Below are positions 33,563-42,053 of a DNA stretch of 49,822 nucleotides, piece after piece. The number at the start of each line of letters is the position of its first letter. The stretch's first letter is position 1. The DNA is from an uncultured bacterium (lineage in GTDB: Bacteria; Elusimicrobiota; Elusimicrobia; Elusimicrobiales; Elusimicrobiaceae), in NCBI GenBank assembly GCA_949294095.1, contig CASFFZ010000013.1, positions 1 to 49,822 on the forward strand, read 5' to 3'. The notes under the pieces are model-generated. The model searched no databases and had not been told where the DNA came from. It saw only the letters and a list, made by a program, of their open reading frames with translations. A program made the translations under genes and the position numbers.

Positions 33563-34732
33563 TTATTTTCGGCAATAGCAAACCGGCGACGTCGGCCCAT
33601 TGCTAAAGTCCATATGGGACGTGGATATCGCACAGCTGCTGGTTGCATTGCCACAGCCACGATATCTATAAAACGTATAATATCCGGCTAAATTCATTTT
33701 ACCGCCGGTTGCCGCACTGGCTTCGCTGGCAGTATAGTATTGGCAGGCTCTGGTCGGAATCGTAGAAACTAAACAGTGCGCATTTGACGGCCCTTGTTTT
33801 CCATCACACCGCCCGGACGTAACCCCCGGATCAATCGTGCACAAGTTAGACGAAGAAGCCGGAGGCGGACACGAATGGGGATTATAAGCAGAAGACTCAG
33901 ACAGCGTGTATATATCCCCCGCACATTTAGACCAACAGCTTGTAAACTCGGAAGAAGACATCTGGCCCGAGCGGTTGCTCCAAATCCAGTTGCAGCATTC
34001 ATCATTTACTTGGAAATTGGTTTCGCAAGTATTGCCGGAAGAACCCTCTTCCGTACAGTTTTGCAGCGCCAAAAGCCAGACCTCTTTGGCGGGGTTTCCG
34101 CTTGTTTTTCTTTTTTCCCATACCATTTTGCAATTGCTTAACGATTTGCCGGTATTAGTATGTGCACCGGTCGGCTCCGGGATGTCATTCCCAAGCAAAT
34201 GGAAACCATAGGTATCATCATTATCGTACAAGGACACCGTGCTTCCGCCGTTGCCGGTAACAGAAAGCGTGCCGGCGTTCAGCCTGCCTGCTTTTTGGCG
34301 TAAGATATTTACGGCATCCAAGGTGCGAATGTAGGAATCATACAGATAAGTTTGCTGGCCTCCGTTTACGACAACGGAAGGAAGAAGGTAGAGAGGGATG
34401 CCGACGCTCGCGGCCGAATAAGATGCATACGTAGTGGCCCCGGCCCCGTGAAAGACTGTATTGGGCATCGAAATCGCGGCGCCTGATGCTCCAAAAATGC
34501 CGGGGATGTCATACTGGCGGCGGTTGTTGTCCATATAGGCGGACACCGTCCCCGCCGTAGTGATGTTTAACACAGGGGTCTGCAAGCCGCCCTGCAGGTT
34601 GGCTTCTTCCGCCACTTTTAAATAGCGGTATTCTCCCATGCGGGAAGGGTTGTAACTTACCGCAGAAACCACTTCTCCCTGTCCGCAGACGGGCACCCCC
34701 AATACAAACAAAAAGAAAAGAATTTTTTTCAC
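33563..34732 (-). CDS. Large Cys-rich secreted protein, unknown (possible surface or pilus-associated)
   Basis: A 389-residue protein starting at GTG (34732), fixed by the GGAGG immediately upstream. It has a signal peptide (MKKILFFLFVLGVPVCGQG) and a Gly/Ser/Thr/Asn-rich mature part. The N-terminal 200 residues (GEYRYLKVAEEANLQGG, GTVSAYMDNNRRQYDIPG) lack Cys; the last 190 residues hold about 18 Cys in clusters such as DECCNWIWS, SCWSKCAG and SSCAIS, ending CYCRK, so several disulfides are likely. I do not recognise the family. The composition suggests a secreted adhesin-like or minor-pilin-like protein. It has its own promoter, shared head-to-head with a symmetric element at 34760-34789. 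Confidence 0.5.
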   Translation of the reverse strand: MKKILFFLFVLGVPVCGQGEVVSAVSYNPSRMGEYRYLKVAEEANLQGGLQTPVLNITTAGTVSAYMDNNRRQYDIPGIFGASGAAISMPNTVFHGAGATTYASYSAASVGIPLYLLPSVVVNGGQQTYLYDSYIRTLDAVNILRQKAGRLNAGTLSVTGNGGSTVSLYDNDDTYGFHLLGNDIPEPTGAHTNTGKSLSNCKMVWEKRKTSGNPAKEVWLLALQNCTEEGSSGNTCETNFQVNDECCNWIWSNRSGQMSSSEFTSCWSKCAGDIYTLSESSAYNPHSCPPPASSSNLCTIDPGVTSGRCDGKQGPSNAHCLVSTIPTRACQYYTASEASAATGGKMNLAGYYTFYRYRGCGNATSSCAISTSHMDFSNGPTSPVCYCRK

Positions 34733-34759
34733 AAGGCCTCCCTGTTTGCCATTATACGA

Positions 34760-34789
34760 ATTGTAAGATATTTTTCAGTGTTTTACAAT
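34760..34789. promoter_or_regulatory. Symmetric promoter element reading in both directions
   Basis: AATTGTAA (34759-34766) and TTACAATT (34783-34790) make TTGTAA, 17 nt, TACAAT on both strands. The minus reading fits the Cys-rich protein gene (start at 34732); a second TATAAT on the minus strand (34755-34750) lies further down. The plus reading would start near 34796, ahead of waaA. Confidence 0.5.
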
Positions 34790-34873
34790 TACCCATTTTA
34801 GGATATTTCATTATATATTGGACAAGATTGTCAATTTTTATTTTTCTACATGCACTTACGGACTGTTTTTCCG

Positions 34874-34902
34874 CTGACGTATGCGCGGAAATATCATATA
34901 AT
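34874..34902 (+). promoter_or_regulatory. waaA promoter
   Basis: CTGACG (34874-34879), 17-nt spacer, consensus TATAAT (34897-34902), 9 nt, then the ATG at 34912. The leader is at most about 3 nt, and there is no Shine-Dalgarno. Confidence 0.55.
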
Positions 34903-34911
34903 AAACAATAT

Positions 34912-36186
34912 ATGGGACATTGTTTGCTTTTCCTTACGAATCTGATTTTCCCGTTTGCCGCTTTGGGCGTAGTGGCGGGTTTTTTGATCTCGCCCCGAAG
35001 AGGCCTGCTCAAACACCTGCTTCAGGAACTCAAAGAACGTTTCGGGCTGGAAAAAGAGGAAGACCTCGTGCAAAACGCCATTTGGATTCACTGCGCCAGC
35101 GTAGGGGAAGTAATGTCTATGAAAGAAGTTATTTCCCGCCTGAAAGATTTTTACAAACGCGATATTCTGGTTACCACCACCACCGAGGCCGGCAAAGAAA
35201 CCGCTTTAAAAAACCCGAACATTTCCAAGGCTTTGCTTGCCCCGCTGGATTTTTATCCTTCCTGCAAACGCTTTATCGCGCTGGCAAAACCTTACCGCTT
35301 GTTTATCGTAGAACGGGAAATATGGCCTAATATGCTCCAAGCCGCCCATCAGGCAGGCGTGCCGGCGGCCCTGATTAACGGGCGGATTTCCGCAAAATCC
35401 ACCCGCGCTTACAAATGCGTGCGCCCCTTGTTTAAACAAGTACTGGGCACGCTGGCCTTTGCGGCCCTGCAAACCCAGCAGGCCGCCCAGCGCTACGAAG
35501 AACTGGGCGTGAAAAAAGACCACATTTTTGTATGCGGAAACGTTAAATACGACACATTAAACGACCGCCCCGCCAAAACGGCGGAAGTAAATAAAATCCT
35601 TACCGCCTTGGGCTGGAACGGAAAGCAAATTCTCGTCTGCGGCAGCACCCACCCGCTGGAAGAAACCATGCTCCTGCGCGCCGCGCCGGAATTGGTCAAA
35701 AAGGGCATCAAAATCATTTTTGCTCCGCGCCATTTGGAGCGCAAGCCCGAAATTGAAATGGCCCTGCGCCAAAGCGGGCTGCGCTATGCGTTTGTAAGCC
35801 AACAAAATTTTAACAAAGAAACCGATATTTTATGCGCCGACGTGATGGGGCTGCTGCAGTCGCTCTACGCCTGTGCCACGCTGGCTTTTGTGGGGGGATC
35901 TGTCGAGCGGCGCGGCGCGCATAATTTGCTGGAGCCGGCGATTTTATCCAAAACGGTTTTATTCGGAAAATACTTTTACAACGCCCCGCTTACCGCCCAA
36001 GCCCTCTTGGAAACCGGCGGGGGGGTGTTGGTAGACGAAGCCAATTTTAAAGAAACGGTACTGCGCCTGCTGGCCGACCCGGCCCAGCTGGAGAATATGT
36101 CCGACAAAGCGCGCAAAGCGGCGCTTAGCTTTAAAGGAGCAACCGACAAAATAATGGAAGTGGTAAAAAACTATGAACGAAAATGA
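34912..36186 (+). CDS. waaA: 3-deoxy-D-manno-octulosonic acid (Kdo) transferase
   Basis: A 424-residue GT30 enzyme that adds Kdo to lipid A precursor at the inner face of the cytoplasmic membrane. It starts with a single membrane anchor (LLFLTNLIFPFAALGVVAGFL), then KERFG, the catalytic WIHCASVGEV (Glu66), VTTTTEAGKETA, LDFYPSCKRFIALAKPYRLFIVERE, INGRIS, CGSTHPLEETMLLRA, and the sugar-nucleotide site GGSVERRGAHNLLEPAIL. The ATG at 34912 was chosen because an upstream ATG at 34828 would add 28 residues that span the promoter. It overlaps the next glycosyltransferase gene by 14 nt, giving an LPS core unit. Confidence 0.95.
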   Translation: MGHCLLFLTNLIFPFAALGVVAGFLISPRRGLLKHLLQELKERFGLEKEEDLVQNAIWIHCASVGEVMSMKEVISRLKDFYKRDILVTTTTEAGKETALKNPNISKALLAPLDFYPSCKRFIALAKPYRLFIVEREIWPNMLQAAHQAGVPAALINGRISAKSTRAYKCVRPLFKQVLGTLAFAALQTQQAAQRYEELGVKKDHIFVCGNVKYDTLNDRPAKTAEVNKILTALGWNGKQILVCGSTHPLEETMLLRAAPELVKKGIKIIFAPRHLERKPEIEMALRQSGLRYAFVSQQNFNKETDILCADVMGLLQSLYACATLAFVGGSVERRGAHNLLEPAILSKTVLFGKYFYNAPLTAQALLETGGGVLVDEANFKETVLRLLADPAQLENMSDKARKAALSFKGATDKIMEVVKNYERK

Positions 36187-37747
36187 ACCTAAAATTTTGG
36201 TCGTACGCCTTTCTTCGCTGGGGGATATTGTGCTGTCTTCTCCCGTGTACAAAAACCTCAAAGCCAAATGGCCCCGCGCGCACATTACGCTACTGGTAAA
36301 GCCCCAGTTTGCCCAAGTGTTGGCCGGACACCCGGACATTGACGAAATTATGGTGGCCAAAAAGGGCCTCTGGGCCAATATCCGCCAAATCCGCGCGGGC
36401 CACTACACGCATTATTTGGATTTGCACTCCACGCTAAAAAGCATTTTGATGGGCTTTTTCAGCCGTATTCCCAACCGCATCCGCTACGATAAAAACTCCG
36501 TGGCCCGCCGCATGCTGGTTAAATTTCACAAAAACTCCCCAGTCTTGGAAAAACACACGCTGGACAAATACTTGGAAGCGCTAAAAGCGTGGGATATTGA
36601 CATTAAATACAAAGCCCCCAAACTGGGCGACTGGGCCTACCGGCACGCCAATATGACGGGCAAAAAAGTAAACAAAATAGGTATTTTCCAAACCTCGTTT
36701 ATCGGCGACAGCGTGCTGACTACGCCCCTAATCCAAAAAACGGCCAAACTGTTCCCGGAGACCAAAATCGTCGTCATTACCCGCCCGCAGACGGAAGACA
36801 TTTTCCGCCCGATGAAGGAAGTCTCCGAAATCATTTTAAACGACAAAAGAGGCTGGAACAAAATTTTTGGCGTATGGAAAACCGCCAAAGCCATTAAAAA
36901 TTCCGGCATTGATATTTTGCTCGTGCCGCACCGCAGCTTCAGAAGCGCGCTGATTGCCTGGCTTTCGCACGTGCCGGTGCGCATCGGGTTTACGTCCAGC
37001 GAAGGGTGGTTCTTCTATACCAAGACGGTTCCGTTCTCGTGGATGATTCACGATGCGGAGCGGAATTTGTCGCTCCTGCAGGGAATTGTAAAAGAAAAGT
37101 TTACCGCCGAAAAACTCAGCATGCGCTATGCGCCGTCCGCCGAAGAAAATGTAGCCCGCCTGATGAAAGATTTCAATTTGGAAGGGCAAACCTTAGTCGG
37201 CATTCACGCGGGCAGCGCCTGGCCCACCAAATGCTGGCCCATGGAGTATTTTGTGCAGCTCATCAGCCGCCTGCAAACGGAACTGGGCGTGAAGGCCGTG
37301 CTCGTGGGCGGCGGCGCCAAAGACGCCGACCTGGGTGAAAAGATCTGCCAGCTCTCCAAAGGCCACGCCGCCAATTTGTGCGGCAAAACGAGCTTGGCCG
37401 ATTTAATGGCGCTGATGAAACACTTTAAACTGTTTATCACCAATGACTCCGGCCCCATGCACATCGCCACCGCGTTTGACGTGCCCACTTTGGCTATTTT
37501 CGGCCCCACTACGCGGGAGTTGGGATTTTTCCCGTACGGGGAAGGGCACCGCGTAATGGAAGTGAAAGACCTGCCCTGCCGCCCGTGTGCGCTGCACGGG
37601 GGGAGAAAATGCCCCTTGGGCCATTTTAAATGTATGAAAGACATCCTGCCCGACCGGGTTTTCCAAAACGCCAAGGAAATGCTGGAAGAGAACCACACCC
37701 TTCCCGCACAGCCGCAGAAAAAACCCGATCCGGCGGCCGTGAAATAA
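36173..37747 (+). CDS. GT9 glycosyltransferase (heptosyltransferase-like) with duplicated N-terminal domain
   Basis: A 524-residue protein, much longer than a usual heptosyltransferase (about 350). Residues 1-165 look like the N-terminal Rossmann half of GT9 (KILVVRLSSLGDIVLSSPV at 7-25) and residues 167-500 form a complete GT9 enzyme that starts again with the same pattern (KIGIFQTSFIGDSVLTTPLI) and ends with the C-terminal catalytic half: VGIHAGSAWPTKCWP (342-356), LCGKTSLADLMALM, and FITNDSGPMHIATAFDVPT (421-439). Four Cys in PCRPCALHGGRKCPLGHFKC (468-487) are typical of heptosyltransferase II-like enzymes. It overlaps waaA by 14 nt and should act in LPS inner core assembly. The N-N-C layout suggests an internal duplication or fusion. 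Confidence 0.88.
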   Translation: MNENEPKILVVRLSSLGDIVLSSPVYKNLKAKWPRAHITLLVKPQFAQVLAGHPDIDEIMVAKKGLWANIRQIRAGHYTHYLDLHSTLKSILMGFFSRIPNRIRYDKNSVARRMLVKFHKNSPVLEKHTLDKYLEALKAWDIDIKYKAPKLGDWAYRHANMTGKKVNKIGIFQTSFIGDSVLTTPLIQKTAKLFPETKIVVITRPQTEDIFRPMKEVSEIILNDKRGWNKIFGVWKTAKAIKNSGIDILLVPHRSFRSALIAWLSHVPVRIGFTSSEGWFFYTKTVPFSWMIHDAERNLSLLQGIVKEKFTAEKLSMRYAPSAEENVARLMKDFNLEGQTLVGIHAGSAWPTKCWPMEYFVQLISRLQTELGVKAVLVGGGAKDADLGEKICQLSKGHAANLCGKTSLADLMALMKHFKLFITNDSGPMHIATAFDVPTLAIFGPTTRELGFFPYGEGHRVMEVKDLPCRPCALHGGRKCPLGHFKCMKDILPDRVFQNAKEMLEENHTLPAQPQKKPDPAAVK

Positions 37748-37759
37748 GTTTACTGCCAT

Positions 37760-37790
37760 AAAAAAACCCCGGGATATCCGGGGTTTTTTA
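37760..37790. terminator. Bidirectional terminator
   Basis: AAAACCCCGG/CCGGGGTTTT with GATAT loop between convergent genes. Confidence 0.9.
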
Positions 37791-37822
37791 TTTTATCCTT
37801 GGCTGGCCGTGAATGCCTTTCG

Positions 37823-38284
37823 TCAAAAAATCTCTTCGGGTTTTTCGTCCAGCGCTTCTTTCGTTTGCAAAAACAGCTGTTTGATTTGCGGCAATTTTTC
37901 AAGCGGAATCCAAATTCCTTTTTTGGTAAGCCCGCAATCTTCCTGCCATTGGTGCAAATCCAGCCCGCGCCGGCCTTTAAACGAACCGACCGCCGCCACC
38001 ACGCAAATGCCCGGCCGTTTGGCAAATTTGCCCAGCGGGCCGTTGGAAACGGCCTTGGGGTCATCGGGCAGGGCGGCCAGCAACGGCTCCAGCGCGCGTA
38101 CGATTTCGGGCGTCATCGTGATGCCGTCGCGCGTCGCGCCGGAAAAACTGTCCGACGCCACATAACGCCGCACCGATACGTAGCGGTACCCCCGGTAGGC
38201 GTCAATCGTAAAGCGGATTTCTTCCCCGTTTTCCAGCGGGCAAGAGCCGATATCCCTCAGCAAAGTAAAGCTGCTTTCACTCAT
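37823..38284 (-). CDS. Tandem PC4/YdbC-like nucleic-acid-binding protein
   Basis: A 153-residue cytoplasmic protein with two copies of the PC4-like (p15) fold. Copy 1 (about 14-72) runs ENGEEIRFTIDAYRGYRYVSVRRYV, then DGITMTPEIVRALEPLLAAL; copy 2 (about 90-145) runs GICVVAAVGSFKGRRGLDLHQW, then KKGIWIPLEKLPQIKQLFLQT. Both show the strand pattern, the x-G-I-x-[ILM]-x motif and the closing helix. Single-domain bacterial PC4 proteins bind single-stranded DNA or RNA as dimers, so this looks like a covalent dimer. The ribosome site is weak. It shares a terminator with the GT9 gene and is divergent from the kinase gene. Confidence 0.8.
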   Translation of the reverse strand: MSESSFTLLRDIGSCPLENGEEIRFTIDAYRGYRYVSVRRYVASDSFSGATRDGITMTPEIVRALEPLLAALPDDPKAVSNGPLGKFAKRPGICVVAAVGSFKGRRGLDLHQWQEDCGLTKKGIWIPLEKLPQIKQLFLQTKEALDEKPEEIF

Positions 38285-38442
38285 TTTTTTCCCGCCTGTC
38301 CAAAAGAAGGCGGCCCCCTGTTGCTTATCTTCTAAAATATGGTATGATAGCTTTAGTTATATTCTAGTGATTGCCTAGGATAAAATCAAGCAGTTTTTGT
38401 ATAATAGATTAAAAGTTTTCTACTTTTTAGTTAAGGACGATT

Positions 38443-40758
38443 ATGACTGAAAACCCTTCTTTGGTAGGAAAAGAAATCTCCGGATGCGAAATTTTGAACA
38501 AAGTGGCCGAAGGCGGCATGGGCGCCGTCTATAAAGCACGCCATAAAGCGTTGAACAGAATTGTGTGCGTCAAAATTTTAAGCCCCGCCTTGGCCAACGA
38601 TAAAAAAGCCGTGGAACTTTTCCTGACCGAAGCCCGCGCCATTGCCGAGTTGGATCACCCCAACATTGTAAACGTATACAATGTAGGCAAAGAAAAAGGG
38701 TATTATTTTATCGTCATGTCTTTTATCGAAGGGCAGACGCTTTCCATGCTCCTTAAGCGCAACAAAGTGCTGCCCATCGGATTGGTGCTGGATTTATTTG
38801 AAGGCGTACTCTTGGGCTTGGAGGCCGCCCACGCCAAAGGCATCATTCACCGGGATATCAAGCCGTCCAACATTTTAATCAACCCGCAAGGCCAGCCCAA
38901 GCTGGTGGATTTCGGCATTGCCAAAAAAGTAGATAAAGAAAAAGGATCCACCAAAACCACCGAACTGGCCGGTACGGCGTATTTCATCGCGCCGGAGCAG
39001 GCGTTGGGTAAAGACCTGGACACCCGAGCCGATTTGTACTCCGTCGGGGCCAGCTTGTATTACGTACTCACGGGGCAGTTCCCGTACAACGGCAAAAACA
39101 CCATTGACATCATCCAAAAACACATCAACGATCCCGTCCCCAATCCGGCCAAACTGCGCACCGATATGCCGGGGTGGCTGTCGCTGGCGGTGCAAAAACT
39201 GATGAGCAAAAACCCGGACGACCGCTTTCAAACCGCCAAAGAAACATATCTTTATTTCAAAAAAATGCGCGCCGAAGACCAGCTTCGCGTGAAAATGGGC
39301 AACTCCGGCCGCGCCATCGATTTGGGGGAAGAAGGCCCGCTTCGTATCGTCAAGGAAGAAAAAAAGACGACCGAAACCATCCGCAAACAACGCGCCGAAC
39401 AGGCCGCGGTGCGCCGGCCGACCACCTCTTCCGCCCATCTGCCGCTGATGCCGCAGGTGGACACCTCGGTGCCCAAAGAAGACCCTCAACGCGGCCGCCA
39501 GGCCGCCCCGCAGCCCAGCGTACGCATGCTGGATGCGGAGGCCGTAAAGCCCGTGGACGTATTTGTACCGTCCAGAAAGCGAAAAGAAAAAAGTTCGCTG
39601 GTAAACCAAGTGGGAGAAAAAACGCGTTTACTGTTAAAAGCAGCCTTATTTATCCCGCTGTTTATGTTGCTGGCCGGAGGGGTGGCCTATGTGTTTTACC
39701 TGTTGGGCAAAATTTGCTCGGTGCACGTGATCGCGCAAGAGGGGTTGATTTCCAACTTAATTACCCCGTTCTTTGCCGCCACATACGAGCCTAACCAACT
39801 GCTCATGACGGCCATCGCCGTCGGGGCGCTGGCATTGATTTTTGCTTCTTCCGCCATTCACGCTTTTTCGCGTTCCACCTCCTGGCTGCTGATCTTGGCG
39901 CTTGTATCGTATATGGCGGGGTTGTTTACGCCGCAGGTTCCTTTTATGGAGCTGGCCAACGTAAGCCAGTTTGTGTTTACGCCCGAGTATTATCTGTGTT
40001 ATTTGGTGTTCATTGTGGCGTGGATTGTAGGGTTATGCTGGCAGATCAACCGCACATGGGGGCAAGGCATTTTAGCGGCCTCTTTAACGGTGCTGGCAAT
40101 GGTGTTGGTGTATTTATCGGCCCATTTGACCATTGCGCCGGATGCACAGTCTTTGGCGGTTAAGCTCGTCTTCTATGCGGGGTTGTTTTGTGCGGTGTTA
40201 TGCGTCTACTACCTGGCCGCCCGCAGCGAAAAAGACCGCATTTTGCTTCCCTGCTTTCTGTTAGCCGCCGGCGTGTTGGGAATTTGGGCTTATTCCGTCT
40301 CCGGATTAGCCGGAAACATCAACCAAACGCTGGATACGCTGACGAAAAGTATCGTCGTACAGGAAACCAATTCCGTCAAATCCGTTAAAAAAACCGAACA
40401 ACTGATTGGGTTTGATTCGCGCCGCCAAGTGTTTGCTTCTTTAAATAAAACCAATGAACTAACCAATATGCCCGATGACGAAGCCTATACGTTTTTGGAA
40501 CATAAAATAGATCAAGAAGCTCCGGGCGTATTTAAGGAAGACACCAAACCGCTTTTCATCTATTTCCTGCTGAATTATTACCGGGGCGGTGAAAATAAGA
40601 TGAAATTTTACGTGTGGGATTACGCCATGAGCTACCCTGTAAAAAATTTTAACAGCAATGCACAGCGCAATAACGCATATTTTTTCTTGCTGTCCCTGTT
40701 ATATGTTTTTGGGATTATTTCCTGTGCGGGAACCATCTTTTTCAGTGAGGAATTATGA
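38443..40758 (+). CDS. Membrane Ser/Thr protein kinase (PknB/Hanks type) with polytopic C-terminal half
   Basis: A 771-residue kinase. The catalytic domain spans about 12-275: AEGGMGAVY (22-30), Lys44 in VCVKIL, HRDIKPSN (136-143, Asp138), DFG (156-158), GTAYFIAPEQ (177-186), so all key residues are intact. A disordered linker (280-390) rich in Arg/Pro leads to about seven consecutive membrane helices (about 397-620), a 120-residue extracytoplasmic segment (625-743) and a last helix (744-766). The usual bacterial layout has a single helix and PASTA repeats; this polytopic sensor half is different. The stop overlaps the PP2C start (ATGA). AAGGACG ribosome site; TATAAT at 38400-38405. Confidence 0.92.
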   Translation: MTENPSLVGKEISGCEILNKVAEGGMGAVYKARHKALNRIVCVKILSPALANDKKAVELFLTEARAIAELDHPNIVNVYNVGKEKGYYFIVMSFIEGQTLSMLLKRNKVLPIGLVLDLFEGVLLGLEAAHAKGIIHRDIKPSNILINPQGQPKLVDFGIAKKVDKEKGSTKTTELAGTAYFIAPEQALGKDLDTRADLYSVGASLYYVLTGQFPYNGKNTIDIIQKHINDPVPNPAKLRTDMPGWLSLAVQKLMSKNPDDRFQTAKETYLYFKKMRAEDQLRVKMGNSGRAIDLGEEGPLRIVKEEKKTTETIRKQRAEQAAVRRPTTSSAHLPLMPQVDTSVPKEDPQRGRQAAPQPSVRMLDAEAVKPVDVFVPSRKRKEKSSLVNQVGEKTRLLLKAALFIPLFMLLAGGVAYVFYLLGKICSVHVIAQEGLISNLITPFFAATYEPNQLLMTAIAVGALALIFASSAIHAFSRSTSWLLILALVSYMAGLFTPQVPFMELANVSQFVFTPEYYLCYLVFIVAWIVGLCWQINRTWGQGILAASLTVLAMVLVYLSAHLTIAPDAQSLAVKLVFYAGLFCAVLCVYYLAARSEKDRILLPCFLLAAGVLGIWAYSVSGLAGNINQTLDTLTKSIVVQETNSVKSVKKTEQLIGFDSRRQVFASLNKTNELTNMPDDEAYTFLEHKIDQEAPGVFKEDTKPLFIYFLLNYYRGGENKMKFYVWDYAMSYPVKNFNSNAQRNNAYFFLLSLLYVFGIISCAGTIFFSEEL

Positions 40759-41579
40759 GCAGCTTTGATATTGAGTTTGCCGCCGTAACCGATATCGGAA
40801 AAATCCGTGAAAAAAACGAAGATAACGTGCTTATTTCTTCCGACTTGGGGCTTGGCGTCGTAGCGGACGGGATGGGCGGCCACAGCGCCGGAGAAATTGC
40901 CAGCAACATTGCCGTTTCCGTATTGGCGGAAACCATCCGCAAGGTAAATAACCAGCAATTAAAAATTCCGGATAATTTCCTGCCCAAGTTAGACCCGGTG
41001 GAAAGAAAACTCTTAATGGCCGCCAATTTGGCCAATGCCGCCATTTATTCTACGGCCCAATCTTCCGACATCTACCGGATGATGGGCACCACCCTGACGG
41101 GCGTTTTGTTTGACAAGGACTGCGCCACCGCCGTACACGTGGGGGATTCCCGCTTATATTTATTCCGCGATAATAAAATCGTTCAAATTACCACCGACCA
41201 TTCCCTGGCCATGGAACATGTGCGCCGCGGCCTGCTGACCCGCGCGGAAGCGGATCATTCCAAAATTCAAAATGTCTTAACCCGCGCCATGGGAATAAAG
41301 AAAAACATTGAATTTGATTTGCTTAAATTCCCGGTAAAAGTGGGGGATATGCTGCTTTTATGCTCGGACGGGCTGTACAAAGGCCTGCGCGAAAGCGATA
41401 TGGCCGCGCTGCTGGCGCAAGGACGGCAAACCCCCATTGTTAAACTCTGCAAGCACTTGGTGCGCATTTCCAATGAAAACGACGGCCAGGATAATATCTC
41501 GGCTGTTTTAATCAAGATTTTGCCTGCCCAAAAAATCTCCTTTAAACAACGCTTGCGGCGTTTCTTTTCCAAAGCCTAA
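40755..41579 (+). CDS. PP2C-family Ser/Thr phosphatase
   Basis: A 274-residue metal-dependent phosphatase, the expected partner that reverses the upstream kinase. Motifs: TDIGKIREKNEDNV (12-25), VVADGMGGHSAGE (35-47, metal ligand Asp38), GTTLTGVLFDKDCATAVHVGDSRLYLFRD, TTDHS, LLLCSDGLYKGLRESD, and DGQDNISAVLIKI near the end, so metal ligands are all present. The ATG overlaps the kinase stop codon in the ATGA form, giving translational coupling. The short basic tail (KQRLRRFFSKA) could associate with the membrane (inference). Confidence 0.96.
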   Translation: MSSFDIEFAAVTDIGKIREKNEDNVLISSDLGLGVVADGMGGHSAGEIASNIAVSVLAETIRKVNNQQLKIPDNFLPKLDPVERKLLMAANLANAAIYSTAQSSDIYRMMGTTLTGVLFDKDCATAVHVGDSRLYLFRDNKIVQITTDHSLAMEHVRRGLLTRAEADHSKIQNVLTRAMGIKKNIEFDLLKFPVKVGDMLLLCSDGLYKGLRESDMAALLAQGRQTPIVKLCKHLVRISNENDGQDNISAVLIKILPAQKISFKQRLRRFFSKA

Positions 41580-41605
41580 AGCCTGTTTGCACCGTCTTAA
41601 AACAC

Positions 41606-41637
41606 AACCCCTTTTTTAGCACTCTAAGAAAGGGGTT
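41606..41637. other. Inverted repeat enclosing a CIRCE half-site
   Basis: AACCCCTTT (41606-41614) pairs with AAAGGGGTT (41629-41637). It may terminate the kinase-phosphatase transcript, though no T-tract follows. Its loop is almost exactly the half-site TTAGCACTC. Confidence 0.4.
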
Positions 41638-41642
41638 GACAA
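41616..41642. promoter_or_regulatory. Upstream CIRCE-like element (one perfect, one degenerate arm)
   Basis: TTAGCACTC (41616-41624, perfect match to the HrcA CIRCE left arm), 9 nt, GGTTGACAA (41634-41642, 5 of 9 matches to GAGTGCTAA). The degenerate arm contains the -35 box. Confidence 0.45.
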
Positions 41643-41664
41643 TTTTCATCAGATATGCTAAATT
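41636..41664 (+). promoter_or_regulatory. groES-groEL promoter
   Basis: TTGACA (41636-41641), 17-nt spacer, TAAATT (41659-41664) with TGC just upstream (extended -10). Confidence 0.75.
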
Positions 41665-41689
41665 AGCATTAAGCTTAAGCGAGTGCTAA
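41663..41689. promoter_or_regulatory. CIRCE operator of groES-groEL
   Basis: TTAGCATTA (41663-41671, 7 of 9 to consensus), 9 nt, GAGTGCTAA (41681-41689, perfect). It overlaps the -10 and start point, the expected HrcA repressor site. Confidence 0.85.
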
Positions 41690-41739
41690 TAACACCGCAG
41701 GCGATTTGAAACATATTTTCGCAAAGGAGTGAAAGGAAT

Positions 41740-42033
41740 ATGGCAGAAGTGAAAATTAAACCGTTGGGCGACCGTGTGATCGTAAAGCCCATCGAAAGAG
41801 AAACCATGAAGGGGGGAATCATCATTCCGGACACCGCTAAAGAAAAACCGATGGAAGGCGAAGTGTTAGCCGTCGGGCCGGGCAAATTAAACGACAAAGG
41901 CGAACGGGCGCCCATGGATGTGAAAAAAGGCGACCGCGTGCTGTACGGCAAATACTCCGGCACGGAAATCAAGCTGGACGATGAGACGTATTTAATCATT
42001 CACCAAGACGAAATCTTGGGCATTTTGGGGTAA
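41740..42033 (+). CDS. groES: Co-chaperonin GroES
   Basis: The 97-residue Hsp10 co-chaperonin that caps GroEL. Marks: [14 protein letters not shown] near the N-terminus, the mobile loop [17 protein letters not shown] (21-37) that binds GroEL, and [41 protein letters not shown] ribosome site. First gene of the groES-groEL operon under CIRCE control, 20 nt before groEL. Confidence 0.98.
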   Translation: MAEVKIKPLGDRVIVKPIERETMKGGIIIPDTAKEKPMEGEVLAVGPGKLNDKGERAPMDVKKGDRVLYGKYSGTEIKLDDETYLIIHQDEILGILG

Positions 42034-42053
42034 GAGAGAGGAAGTGAAACATT

